In this document: piece by piece, positions 1-5,475 of the stretch
Numbering within the stretch: the first letter of the stretch is position 1
How the letters are laid out: each line of letters opens with the position of its first letter
Assembly (NCBI GenBank): GCA_902762335.1
Contig: CACWNZ010000183.1
Location: 1 to 6,831 of the forward strand
Length of the DNA stretch: 6,831 nt
Reading direction: 5' to 3'
Source of the DNA: an uncultured Ruminococcus sp.
GTDB lineage: Bacteria; Bacillota; Clostridia; Oscillospirales; Acutalibacteraceae
Program-made: the position numbers and the translations under genes
Notes under the pieces: generated by a model
What the model was told of the DNA's origin: nothing
The model's database searches: none
Seen by the model: the letters and a program-made list of their open reading frames with translations, nothing else

Positions 1-388
1 AAGCCTGTCCGTGCCAGCCCTTGACGGTTTCGTATGACACGTTCATCGCTTCTGCGGTCTCAAACAGAGTAAGACCGTTTATGTATACATCAGTCAGCAG
101 GCTGATGAAGGTCTTGTTGTATACTCTCGATATGCGTATGCGTGCGTCCGACTTAAGCTCTACGAGCCGGTCAATGTCGCTGTTGATCTCCCGCTGCAGC
201 TTGTCTATCCTGTCTATGATTAGTGTAGGGTCGGAGTGACCGCTGCTCTGTATCCTTGAGCCGTCATACCGCAGCGCCGACAGTCTGCCCTTGTCACGCT
301 CCAGTCCGTCAAGCGTGCGCTGCTTTGTGTTTATTGCCTCGTCAAGTCTCTTTATGCTCCTCAGATACTCCTTTGCGGTCACTTTCAT
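1..388 (-). CDS. DUF1492-like phage regulator, sigma-70 region 4-like (partial, C-terminus beyond window)
   Basis: The 129 visible residues resemble the DUF1492/ArpU/RinA-like proteins of Firmicutes phages. These are small sigma-region-4-like DNA-binding proteins thought to control late transcription. The sequence shows an N-terminal TAKEYL motif (residues 4-9), a charged, probably coiled helix rich in LDxxIxxK-type spacing (about 11-40), a second helical stretch of the form IDKLQREINSDIDRLVELK (61-79), and a C-terminal helix-turn-helix (about 105-129, LTLFETAEAMNVSYETVKGW). In this family the protein usually ends soon after that helix, so little is probably missing. ATG at 388 follows GAAGG at suitable spacing. 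A GTG at 382, preceded by GAGGG, would give the family-typical VTAKEYL start and is a real alternative. It lies 3 bases after the stop of the small gene upstream, at the distal end of the operon, which suits a switch to later genes. Family call fairly sure; target promoter unknown. Confidence 0.75.
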   Translation of the reverse strand, partial: MKVTAKEYLRSIKRLDEAINTKQRTLDGLERDKGRLSALRYDGSRIQSSGHSDPTLIIDRIDKLQREINSDIDRLVELKSDARIRISRVYNKTFISLLTDVYINGLTLFETAEAMNVSYETVKGWHGQA

Positions 389-391
389 CCC

Positions 392-580
392 TCACCCTTC
401 ATTCGGTCTGTCCTTCAGGATATAGCCCTCAAACTCCCGCCTCTCATCATCAGATAGCGGACACCACGGCGGTATGCGCTTCCACCTTTTGAAACGCACA
501 TAAAGGCGGTTGATGTCCGGGTCGCTTATGTCAAGCCTGTATCCGTATGGATTGTCATTGAGCAGTGTTATCTTCATCAT
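392..580 (-). CDS. small conserved-looking phage protein, 62 aa, function unknown
   Basis: This short protein (MMKITLLNDNPYGYRL at the start) is basic and aromatic in the middle (RLYVRFKRWKRIPPWCPLS, residues 30-48) and ends in an acidic DDERREFEGYIL helix. A basic, tryptophan-rich patch followed by a CPLSDDER-type segment resembles small proteins found next to replication genes in clostridial phages, but I cannot name a function. The first ATG (580) and the second (577) both follow GAGGA inside the acidic tail of the upstream gene, at 5 and 8 bases, so the start is uncertain by one codon. It overlaps the upstream gene by 26 bases in another frame. The same frame stays open upstream to 676, but that part lies inside the replication gene and has no ribosome site, so I exclude it. 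Confidence 0.7.
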   Translation of the reverse strand: MMKITLLNDNPYGYRLDISDPDINRLYVRFKRWKRIPPWCPLSDDERREFEGYILKDRPNEG

Positions 581-1454
581 CGTTATCCTCGGCAGGATCC
601 TCAAGGTCCTTGAACTGTTCAAGCATATATAACCTGCTGTACTTCTCGTAAAATTCGCAATCGTCATATTCGTCATAGCCGCTCTTTTTATTTAGGCGGT
701 ATTTGCCCTGTGCGTCATCGTCCGAGAGCCACATTCGTATATAGCCCTCGGCTGACGACACAAGCCCCTGCTTGAAGGGCTTTGCTTTAAGATAGACGCT
801 CAGCTTTTCAAGAGATTTCTTTACGTCCATATTCGGGTATGTGTGTATAAGCTCGGTAAAGAGCTCCTCATCAACAACGAATTCCCCGTTTCTGCAAGGA
901 AGCCGCAGTACACACTTTACTTTACTTTTCTTTACTTTACTTTCCTTTACTTTACTTTGTGGGATAGTTTCGTCAGAAACTCGCGTTTCTGTAGCAGAAA
1001 CCCCCGTTTCTGTTACAGAAACGGAGCCGAAGGGTGCATTTTTCAAAGCCGCATGAGTATCTTTTTTCTCAAGCAGCCAATACTTCGACTTATCCACCTT
1101 GTTCCTAACAGTCACTTCGGAGTAGCGTTTCTGAATTCCAGCAGAGGTGATAACAGCTTGTGACAAGAGGGCATGATCAAACAGTCCTATATCCGCACAA
1201 AACTCTATCACTTGCAGCACAAGGGTTTTGTCCTTTATCCACCTGTTCCCGATCAGCCGCATGACCTGAGATGCGAGCTTTTCTTTAGGAACCTCCAGAT
1301 AATAGCCGTGCTTATACACCTCGCATAAAACGGCATTGTAAATGCAGACGCCAAGAGGACCGTACCGGTTAAGCAGGTCCATGATCTTGTAGTCATCCCA
1401 AAAGTCTACGTCAAAAGGAAAGTAATCGAGCCCTGCTTTTCTCGGGCGAGCCAT
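555..1454 (-). CDS. DUF4373-like phage replication protein (probable initiator)
   Basis: This 299-aa protein has the Lin1244/Lin1753-like DUF4373 N-terminus (residues 1-130), with the typical opening GLDYFPFDVDFWDDYKIMDL and a winged-helix-like body. A low-complexity linker (143-182) carries three TET/SDET-type repeats and three SKVK repeats. A C-terminal domain (about 183-245, containing LKAKPFKQG and GYIRMWLSDD) resembles the second domain seen in phage replication proteins of this class. The tail is very acidic (DLEDPAEDNDDED). Such proteins are thought to act as DnaD/initiator-like proteins that bind the phage origin and recruit host helicase; that role is known for relatives only indirectly and is inferred here. 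The ATG at 1454 sits behind GGGAGG. The gene follows ssb after a 50-base gap containing a hairpin. Its linker-coding DNA holds the candidate origin repeats at 915-1022. Confidence 0.8.
   Translation of the reverse strand: MARPRKAGLDYFPFDVDFWDDYKIMDLLNRYGPLGVCIYNAVLCEVYKHGYYLEVPKEKLASQVMRLIGNRWIKDKTLVLQVIEFCADIGLFDHALLSQAVITSAGIQKRYSEVTVRNKVDKSKYWLLEKKDTHAALKNAPFGSVSVTETGVSATETRVSDETIPQSKVKESKVKKSKVKCVLRLPCRNGEFVVDEELFTELIHTYPNMDVKKSLEKLSVYLKAKPFKQGLVSSAEGYIRMWLSDDDAQGKYRLNKKSGYDEYDDCEFYEKYSRLYMLEQFKDLEDPAEDNDDEDNTAQ
915..958 (-). repeat. AT-rich pentamer / 15-bp tandem repeat, possible unwinding element
   Basis: On the plus strand this is CTTTA-type pentamers, about 8.8 copies, organised as three 15-bp units that differ only in their last base. 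On the coding strand it is nearly pure purine plus T (AAAGTAAAGTAAAG units) and encodes SKVKE, SKVKK and SKVKC. Related DUF4373 proteins often carry similar KVKESK linkers, so protein-level selection may explain part of it. It lies just downstream, in the coding direction, of the 21-bp dyad repeats and would melt easily. That makes it a candidate unwinding element; the origin role is inference. Confidence 0.8.
967..1022 (-). repeat. three dyad-symmetric 21-bp repeats, candidate iterons
   Basis: Three copies of a GTTTCTG...CAGAAAC dyad lie in register, with the CAGAAAC arm at 974-980, 995-1001 and 1016-1022, exactly 21 bp apart. The copy at 1006-1022 is a perfect odd palindrome (8-bp arms, one central base). 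The copy at 985-1001 has 7-bp arms around three central bases. The copy at 967-980 is shorter, with 5-bp arms. A 21-bp period is two helical turns, so bound proteins would sit on one face of the DNA. The repeats encode VTETG, ATETR and SDET in the linker of the replication protein. The reading as initiator-binding iterons is inference by analogy with the lambda O gene. Confidence 0.8.
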
Positions 1455-1466
1455 GATAACCTCCCG

Positions 1467-1503
1467 CGGTCAGCTATGCAGCATGACCGACTTTTTTATT
1501 TTT
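1467..1503 (+). terminator. plus-strand hairpin with T-tract (antisense intrinsic terminator)
   Basis: On the plus strand, CGGTCA-GCT, loop ATGC, AGC, one bulged A, then TGACCG form a 9-bp stem (1467-1489). It is followed by ACTTTTTTATTTTT (1490-1503). This has the form of an intrinsic terminator facing opposite to every gene here. On the minus strand the A-tract comes first, so it should not stop the operon; there it would be only a hairpin just upstream of the GGGAGG site of the replication gene. It may block antisense transcription or shape the start of that gene. Confidence 0.5.
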
Positions 1504-1504
1504 A

Positions 1505-1933
1505 TCAGAAAGGCAGATCCTCCGTCTTTGGAAGCTCTACCATATCGTCTATATCATCCGGTACAGGCGCTGCCGCCGTTTCGTATGATGCTGCAGCGGT
1601 GCGTGTATCAGAGCTGCGCTTCGGCTCGCAGAATTCGACGTTCTCGGCAAGCACGTCAAAGGTATAGCGCTTGTCGCCGTTCTTATCGGTGTAGCTTCCC
1701 GTCTGGATCCTGCCCGTCAGAGCTATGCGCTGTCCCTTGGCAAAGTATTTGCAGATAAAATCCGCAGTCTGCCGCCATGCGACTATGCTGATAAAGTCCG
1801 CCTGCCGCTCCTCTCCCTGCTTGGTGTAGGCGCGATCGACGGCGATGCTGAAGCGCACCATTGACAGCCCTGACTGTGTATGCTTCAGCTCGGGTGCGGC
1901 CGTGAGCCTTCCGATCAGCGAGACGTTATTCAT
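1505..1933 (-). CDS. ssb: single-stranded DNA-binding protein
   Basis: This 142-aa protein is a bacterial/phage-type SSB. The OB fold spans about residues 1-103 and opens MNNVSLIGRLTAAPELK. It contains VRFSIAVDRAY, the DFISIVAWRQTADFICKYFAKGQ segment, and LTGRIQTGSYTDKNGDKRY, all characteristic of the family. A short Ala/Pro-rich linker (about 104-128) leads to the acidic tail ending EDLPF, the standard partner-docking tip that recruits replication and repair proteins. It coats ssDNA during phage replication and recombination. ATG at 1933 lies behind AAAGGAGGG and overlaps the end of the ERCC4 nuclease gene by 8 bases, so the two are probably translationally coupled. Stop TGA is followed at once by TAA. 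Length is short for a chromosomal SSB and normal for a phage one. Confidence 0.95.
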   Translation of the reverse strand: MNNVSLIGRLTAAPELKHTQSGLSMVRFSIAVDRAYTKQGEERQADFISIVAWRQTADFICKYFAKGQRIALTGRIQTGSYTDKNGDKRYTFDVLAENVEFCEPKRSSDTRTAAASYETAAAPVPDDIDDMVELPKTEDLPF

Positions 1934-2396
1934 TTTTCATCCCTCCTTTCAGTAATTCGAGTATCCTTTTCCCCGTCTGTGCCTTGGTGCAGAAATAAAA
2001 TTTCGTGCCGTAGCGCTTTTCGAGGGTCGCAAGTATCTTGTAAAGGCGCTCGCCCGACACAGCAAGCGGAGACTCCCGCAGGCGCGGATTTTTCCACGCC
2101 TGTACGTCCTCAAGCGTGCCTATCGCGGCGCTGTGCTCTACCAGAAACACCAGCCTTATGCCGAGCTCCTGCGCCCGTTTCAGCTCGGCTATAAAGCGCT
2201 CATGCTGCTGACAGACGTTGCCGACAAGCTCGTTGAGGTTTTGCTTCCTGTCTATGCAGAAGCGGGCATTATCCAGGTCGCAGTAGTCGCCGCAGGGCAG
2301 CTTGCTGACAAAGTGCTTGATACTCTGCCTGTCGAACTCGGCAAGGATCCTCTGTATCGCCTTCGGCTTTTCCCGGCTATCGATCTGAATGGTCAC
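1926..2396 (-). CDS. ERCC4-type nuclease
   Basis: The protein (156 aa from the GTG start) matches the ERCC4/XPF-Mus81 nuclease fold used by many Firmicutes phages. Visible motifs are IDSREK (residues 5-10), GDYCDLD (36-42), IDRKQNLNEL (48-57, the equivalent of the ERKxxxD core) and LVFLVE (82-87). Asp replaces Glu and Asn replaces the last Asp of the classical XPF core, which I believe is common among phage members. It probably cuts branched or flap DNA during replication and recombination; it has no helicase or HhH domain, so specificity is open. I chose GTG at 2396 because GAGGGGG sits 7 bases upstream. An ATG at 2423 would add nine residues (MLFFRGGLL) but has no ribosome site and would bury the good one inside the gene. 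The gene follows the PD-(D/E)XK nuclease gene after 72 bases. Confidence 0.85.
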   Translation of the reverse strand: MTIQIDSREKPKAIQRILAEFDRQSIKHFVSKLPCGDYCDLDNARFCIDRKQNLNELVGNVCQQHERFIAELKRAQELGIRLVFLVEHSAAIGTLEDVQAWKNPRLRESPLAVSGERLYKILATLEKRYGTKFYFCTKAQTGKRILELLKGGMKNE

Positions 2397-2403
2397 AAGC
2401 AAT

Positions 2404-2410
2404 CCCCCTC
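2404..2410 (-). promoter_or_regulatory. ribosome binding site that fixes the GTG start of the ERCC4 nuclease
   Basis: GAGGGGG on the minus strand lies 7 bases before GTG at 2396. It decides in favour of that start over the in-frame ATG at 2423, which has no purine-rich site at proper distance. Confidence 0.7.
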
Positions 2411-2453
2411 TGAAAAACAGCATTCTGTAATTCCAAAACCTGATAAGTCGGCT

Positions 2454-2468
2454 CCGGCGGCTCGCCGG
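2454..2468 (-). other. GC-rich hairpin after the PD-(D/E)XK nuclease gene
   Basis: CCGGCG-AGC-CGCCGG forms a perfect 6-bp all-GC stem with a 3-base loop, beginning directly after the TGA stop of the nuclease gene. No T-tract follows, so it is not a standard intrinsic terminator. It could stabilise or partly attenuate the transcript before the ERCC4 gene. It lies in one of the few true gaps of the operon (2397-2468), in which I see no convincing promoter. Confidence 0.45.
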
Positions 2469-3248
2469 TCAATCTGAATAGTCAAAGTTGAGATCCTCCA
2501 TAGATATAGGCTTTTTTAGCACCTTTGTAGCCTTGCAGAAGTCGCAGTGCTCGCAGCGCTCAGGCTCTATCACGCCCTGCTTCATCGCATCATACCGCCT
2601 TATATCACGGCGGAAACGCTCAAGCTGAACGTCAAGATACTCCTGCCCGACCTCGATTATAGCAAGGTCCGGCTCCGTCTCCTTGGTCACTGCAGCAAGG
2701 TAGAACGGTAGTATATGTCCCGTATTCTGCCGCACGATCTCCTGATATACCGCCCCTTGCAGGTCGTACTCCCATGCCTCGACCCAGCTCAGCCGTCCCT
2801 GCTCAGGCTTGTATATCGGTTTGAAGTCCCTCATACACTTAAGGTCAACTATCATTCTGTCCTTGTGATAGCTGTCGATTTTAATTTTGACCGGCACGTC
2901 CTCTATCTCTCCCGTCATGACGACCTGCTTCTCGCCGCTCATGTACTCCATGAAAAGCGGGTCCTGCTCAACGCGGTTGATGACCTGCTCCGCCTTTATG
3001 TAGTCCGCCTTCAGAGTGCCGTCGCGCTTGAAAAGGGCAGGATTTTTCGCCTTGAATATATCCAGTGTTCCTTCAAAGTGTGCGTCCACATAGGATCCGA
3101 CAAGGAGCGCCGTGGAGCGCTCCCTCTCGTATTTTCCCGTAAGCTCAGCCATGGCGGCAGCAGGACATTTTGAAAAGCCCTTGAACTGCGACACGCTCAT
3201 ATACTTCAACTGGTTTTCAGGGCTGAAGTAGTTCTCATTCGTCAGCAT
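2469..3248 (-). CDS. PD-(D/E)XK nuclease, phage exonuclease-like (DUF3799-type)
   Basis: This 259-aa protein matches phage RecB/Exo VIII-like PD-(D/E)XK nucleases. Motifs in order: MSVSQFKGFSKC (17-28), GSYVDAHFEG with the conserved-type His57, KIKIDSYHKD with Asp125, VDLK (134-137) giving the D-x-K core, and QGAVYQE (164-170), the Q-x3-Y motif of the RecB/Cas4 group. Cys28 plus Cys232, Cys235 and Cys238 near the C-terminus are placed as in the Fe-S cluster of AddB/Cas4-like enzymes, though the C-terminal spacing is tighter (C-x2-C-x2-C). The likely role is 5'-3' resection to produce ssDNA for recombination, acting with SSB. I chose ATG at 3248 (MLTNENYFSPE); an in-frame GTG at 3257 has AGGA only 2 bases away, which is too close. 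Its start overlaps the end of the zinc-ribbon gene by 14 bases. Confidence 0.85.
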   Translation of the reverse strand: MLTNENYFSPENQLKYMSVSQFKGFSKCPAAAMAELTGKYERERSTALLVGSYVDAHFEGTLDIFKAKNPALFKRDGTLKADYIKAEQVINRVEQDPLFMEYMSGEKQVVMTGEIEDVPVKIKIDSYHKDRMIVDLKCMRDFKPIYKPEQGRLSWVEAWEYDLQGAVYQEIVRQNTGHILPFYLAAVTKETEPDLAIIEVGQEYLDVQLERFRRDIRRYDAMKQGVIEPERCEHCDFCKATKVLKKPISMEDLNFDYSD

Positions 3249-3747
3249 GACTGTCACCGTCCTTTACTGTCTGAGCCGCCTTTGTCGCGCACGTTGCACA
3301 AAGCTTTCGCCCGTACTTTTTCATGGTGTACGCTGCAAGCTCCTCGGCAGTAAGCCCGTTTGACGGCTGTATGGTATCGCCGCAGTCAGCGCACGGGATA
3401 GTGCTTTCCTTTTCCTTCGGGATTATCTTTCTGACTCTGAGTGCATCCACGATGTCTCCGAAGGCTCTTACCTGCTCAATGCCGACCTGTATCCTTTTGC
3501 CGACCCAATCCTCAATAAAATTCGTCCTGTAGAGCTTAGCGATCATCTTCAGGTTGGTGCTGTTGAGGATCATCGGCTTGACGTTCTCGTAAAAGTAGCA
3601 GACAACGCAGTCGTCCTTTTTGCCGTCCGTGCCCGTGACCTTTTCCTCACGCACCGACTTTATCGTCAGGATCAGATCCTTGCCGTCCTCTATGCTGTAC
3701 GCCCCGAGATAGTTCGGGTTCGTCAGCTTCTTCCAATGCGTTTTCAC
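3235..3747 (-). CDS. phage protein with C-terminal Cys4 zinc ribbon, probable replication/recombination accessory
   Basis: The 170-aa protein opens KTHWKKLTNPNYLGAYS and has a beta-rich N-terminal domain (about 10-108), including DLILTIKSV, CVVCYFYE, KPMILNSTN, IEDWVGKRIQVGIE and AFGDIVDALRVR. That alternation looks OB-fold-like, but this is a reading of pattern only. A linker leads to CADC (119-122) and CATC (150-153), a CxxC-x27-CxxC set expected to bind zinc. The N-terminal half resembles uncharacterised proteins encoded between ATPase and nuclease genes in Firmicutes phages. The start is GTG at 3747 with GAGGAGG 8 bases upstream. The gene sits between the damaged ATPase and the PD-(D/E)XK nuclease, so a role in handling DNA ends or ssDNA is a fair inference but not shown. 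Confidence 0.75.
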   Translation of the reverse strand: MKTHWKKLTNPNYLGAYSIEDGKDLILTIKSVREEKVTGTDGKKDDCVVCYFYENVKPMILNSTNLKMIAKLYRTNFIEDWVGKRIQVGIEQVRAFGDIVDALRVRKIIPKEKESTIPCADCGDTIQPSNGLTAEELAAYTMKKYGRKLCATCATKAAQTVKDGDSHADE

Positions 3748-3755
3748 TTCCTATA

Positions 3756-3762
3756 CCTCCTC
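3756..3762 (-). promoter_or_regulatory. ribosome binding site of the zinc-ribbon protein gene
   Basis: GAGGAGG on the minus strand lies 8 bases before the GTG at 3747. Its first bases overlap the TGA (3761-3763) that ends the orphan ATPase fragment. This shows that the original ATPase stop was placed for coupling to this gene, like other junctions of the operon. Confidence 0.75.
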
Positions 3763-3817
3763 ACAGCTCCGTCACGATGAGCTCGCTGTCATTGGTGGTG
3801 CGTGTCGCTATGAACTG
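3761..3817 (-). pseudogene. orphan C-terminal fragment of the AAA ATPase gene
   Basis: Read from 3817 to the TGA at 3761, this frame gives QFIATRTTNDSELIVTEL. From family knowledge this is how RecF/SbcC-like ATPases of this phage type end (a QFIATRTT-type strand and a short ELxVTEL tail). The main ATPase frame stops at 3808, inside this segment, in a different frame. No start codon or ribosome site precedes the fragment, so it is not likely to be made alone. The simplest reading is a remnant left by a deletion that also shifted the frame. Confidence 0.7.
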
Positions 3818-5082
3818 ATGTCAACGCACAGTTCAAGCAGCTCGCCGTCTGACCTGTTGGAGATCGGCAGACCGTGTATCAGCGGTATGCCGTTTTCGAC
3901 CGTCAGACCCTCAACGGGAAGCTTCGCCGTCTCGAGTATCTTTCCGGGCAGTGTACGGGCAAGCTCAATTTTTCTTGTGTACTCCTCAGAGTCCGCCCTC
4001 AGACCCTCAAGCTCCCGCTGCATACCCGTCATACGGTCGTACTCGTTAAGGTGACGTATCATAGCTTCGGCTTCCTCGATCTCTGCCTGCAGCTGTTCTG
4101 TGGGCTGTATCTCGCGCCCCATGTACTCCTCTGCAACGCCGACGTCCTTGTCCAGCTTAGCCTTACGGGCTTCAAAGTCCGCCTCTATGACCGCCTTTTT
4201 GTCGGCAAGCTTGTCACCGAGTGCGCCCAGCTTATCTCTGAGTGCGGCGATCTCCGCTGTCAGTCTTGCTATCTCTGCCGTAAGCTGACTGCGCTCACGC
4301 TCAATGCCGTCCTTAGCCGCTGAGAGCTGTATATCCCGCTCAGCCTGCAAGCCTCTGAGCTTGTTGCTGTAGCTGTCATAAAAAGCCTTTGCCCGTTCGA
4401 TCTTTCCGTTGCTGTCCCTTATCCTCATCAGCTCGGAGTACCTTGCAGAAAGGTCGTAATGTCTCCACTTTTCCGCCTGATACCCGTCGGGTATATCCTT
4501 CGCAATGTCCTCGATAAACGCCTGCTTGTTTCTGATGTCGCGGTTAATATCTTGCCTTGAGGTAAAGTATACGCCCTTGTCGCTCTGTATCTCGTTGAGC
4601 ACCTGCAGGATATTCTGACTGTAGTCTACTCCGGGCGGTATCTCGCCGAACTGTTCGCGGATCCAGTTCAGATCCCAGTCAAACTCGATCAGGTCAAGTA
4701 TCGCCCTGTTCTGCTCGGCTCTCGTCATCTGAGTGAACGCCACCGGGTCAAGCTGAAGCGGCGTGATGATCGTCTTAAGGAATGTCTCAGGCTTCATCAC
4801 GCGGTCGTTTCCGTTCCTTACAAGAATGCTGTCGGCTTTTTCCGTTCTCGCCTTACGGTCTATCGTCAGGTCGGTATCCGTCTCGATGATGATCTCGCCC
4901 TCGCTCTCGCCGCTCCTGATGACCCAGTCGCGCTTTGAGGAATTCGTCAGCGCATACCTTATCGCATCGAGCACCGATGTCTTCCCGGCGCCCTTGGGTC
5001 CCGTTATCTCTACGCTTTTCCCGCTTATCTCCTGTTCGGAAATGCCGAACAGTGAGCGGATCTTTATCTTTGTTGTCCTCAT
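3808..5082 (-). CDS. RecF/SbcC-like AAA ATPase, C-terminally truncated (Walker B region missing)
   Basis: The 424-aa product begins with an ABC/SMC-type ATPase head: KIKIRSLFGISEQEIS, then Walker A GPKGAGKTS (28-36) and VLDAIRYALTN. A helical middle (about 205-375) is rich in Glu, Lys, Leu and Ala with heptad spacing (IARLTAEIAALRDKLGALGD), as in a short SbcC-like coiled coil. LPVEGLTVENGIPLIHGLPIS returns to the head, followed by a signature-like SDGELLELC (411-419). The frame then ends at DISS. The Walker B strand (ILIDG-type) and the segment after it, expected next, are absent, while the family's final residues remain in another frame at 3761-3817. As read, it could bind but probably not hydrolyse ATP normally. 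Relatives are thought to work with phage nucleases in replication or recombination. ATG at 5082 has GGAGG in the end of the upstream gene and overlaps it by ATGA. Confidence 0.85.
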   Translation of the reverse strand: MRTTKIKIRSLFGISEQEISGKSVEITGPKGAGKTSVLDAIRYALTNSSKRDWVIRSGESEGEIIIETDTDLTIDRKARTEKADSILVRNGNDRVMKPETFLKTIITPLQLDPVAFTQMTRAEQNRAILDLIEFDWDLNWIREQFGEIPPGVDYSQNILQVLNEIQSDKGVYFTSRQDINRDIRNKQAFIEDIAKDIPDGYQAEKWRHYDLSARYSELMRIRDSNGKIERAKAFYDSYSNKLRGLQAERDIQLSAAKDGIERERSQLTAEIARLTAEIAALRDKLGALGDKLADKKAVIEADFEARKAKLDKDVGVAEEYMGREIQPTEQLQAEIEEAEAMIRHLNEYDRMTGMQRELEGLRADSEEYTRKIELARTLPGKILETAKLPVEGLTVENGIPLIHGLPISNRSDGELLELCVDISS

Positions 5083-5447
5083 TTTATACCTCCGACATAC
5101 TGCTCAAATGTGGTCTGATCGCCGCCAAACTCCCTGACGGCATACAGGCAGGCAACGTCATCAAAGGTCAGCTCGTACATTCCGTCCGATGCTCCCTTTT
5201 CCTCCTGCTTTATCTGCATTACAGAGCTGACTTTGTGCGAGAATCTCGGCGTTATGACCTCTTTCGTTCCTGTATCGCTATGCTCATCTATGAGAGTTAT
5301 TCTTTCAAGCTCTATATCAAGCTTCAGTGATACGGTCGCAGTGCTGCTGTTCTTTTCGAGCAAACATCTTATTGTGCGTGACAACAGCCTATCAAAATCC
5401 GTCCTCATTTTCTGAAATACTGTTGAGTTCATTTCTATTGTTTCCAT
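5079..5447 (-). CDS. phage protein of unknown function, 122 aa
   Basis: The protein opens METIEMNSTVFQKMRTDFDRLLSRT, an amphipathic helix. A beta-rich stretch follows (TATVSLKLDIELERITL, 37-53), then ITPRFSHKVSSVMQIKQEE (65-83) and YELTFDD (91-97). It ends in a GGDQTTFEQY tail. The layout resembles uncharacterised proteins coded just before the RecF/SbcC-like ATPase in clostridial phages, with a shared KHxVSSVMQ-type segment; this is recollection of a family, not a search result. It may be a partner of the ATPase. ATG at 5447 follows AAAGGAAG at a good distance. Its last codons carry the GGAGG used by the ATPase gene, and the stop overlaps that gene's start (ATGA), so the two are coupled. Confidence 0.75.
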   Translation of the reverse strand: METIEMNSTVFQKMRTDFDRLLSRTIRCLLEKNSSTATVSLKLDIELERITLIDEHSDTGTKEVITPRFSHKVSSVMQIKQEEKGASDGMYELTFDDVACLYAVREFGGDQTTFEQYVGGIK

Positions 5448-5475
5448 GCTATTCTTCCTTTCCGCTATTCGCTGT

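Noticed and set aside
581..676. Upstream extension of the 62-aa gene in the same frame
   Set aside because: It lies wholly inside the replication gene, has no ribosome site at its ATG, and does not look like protein continuous with the small gene.
967..1022. The dyad repeats as a CRISPR array
   Set aside because: The 21-bp period leaves only about 4 bases between dyads, there are just three copies, and they are in-frame coding sequence.
2441..2472. Possible minus-strand promoter (TTGACC as -35) between the two nuclease genes
   Set aside because: At 17-base spacing the -10 would be GACTTA, a poor match, and the spacer is a GC-rich hairpin.
2715..3173. A 152-codon plus-strand open frame
   Set aside because: It is antisense to the PD-(D/E)XK nuclease gene, whose motifs are clear; I see no family resemblance in it.
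3808..3830. Programmed ribosomal frameshift joining the ATPase to its C-terminal fragment
   Set aside because: A shift would restore the last residues but not the missing Walker B part, and no clear slippery heptamer is seen at the junction.
3874..4323. A 149-codon plus-strand open frame
   Set aside because: It is antisense to the coiled-coil part of the ATPase gene; long antisense frames are expected opposite such sequence.
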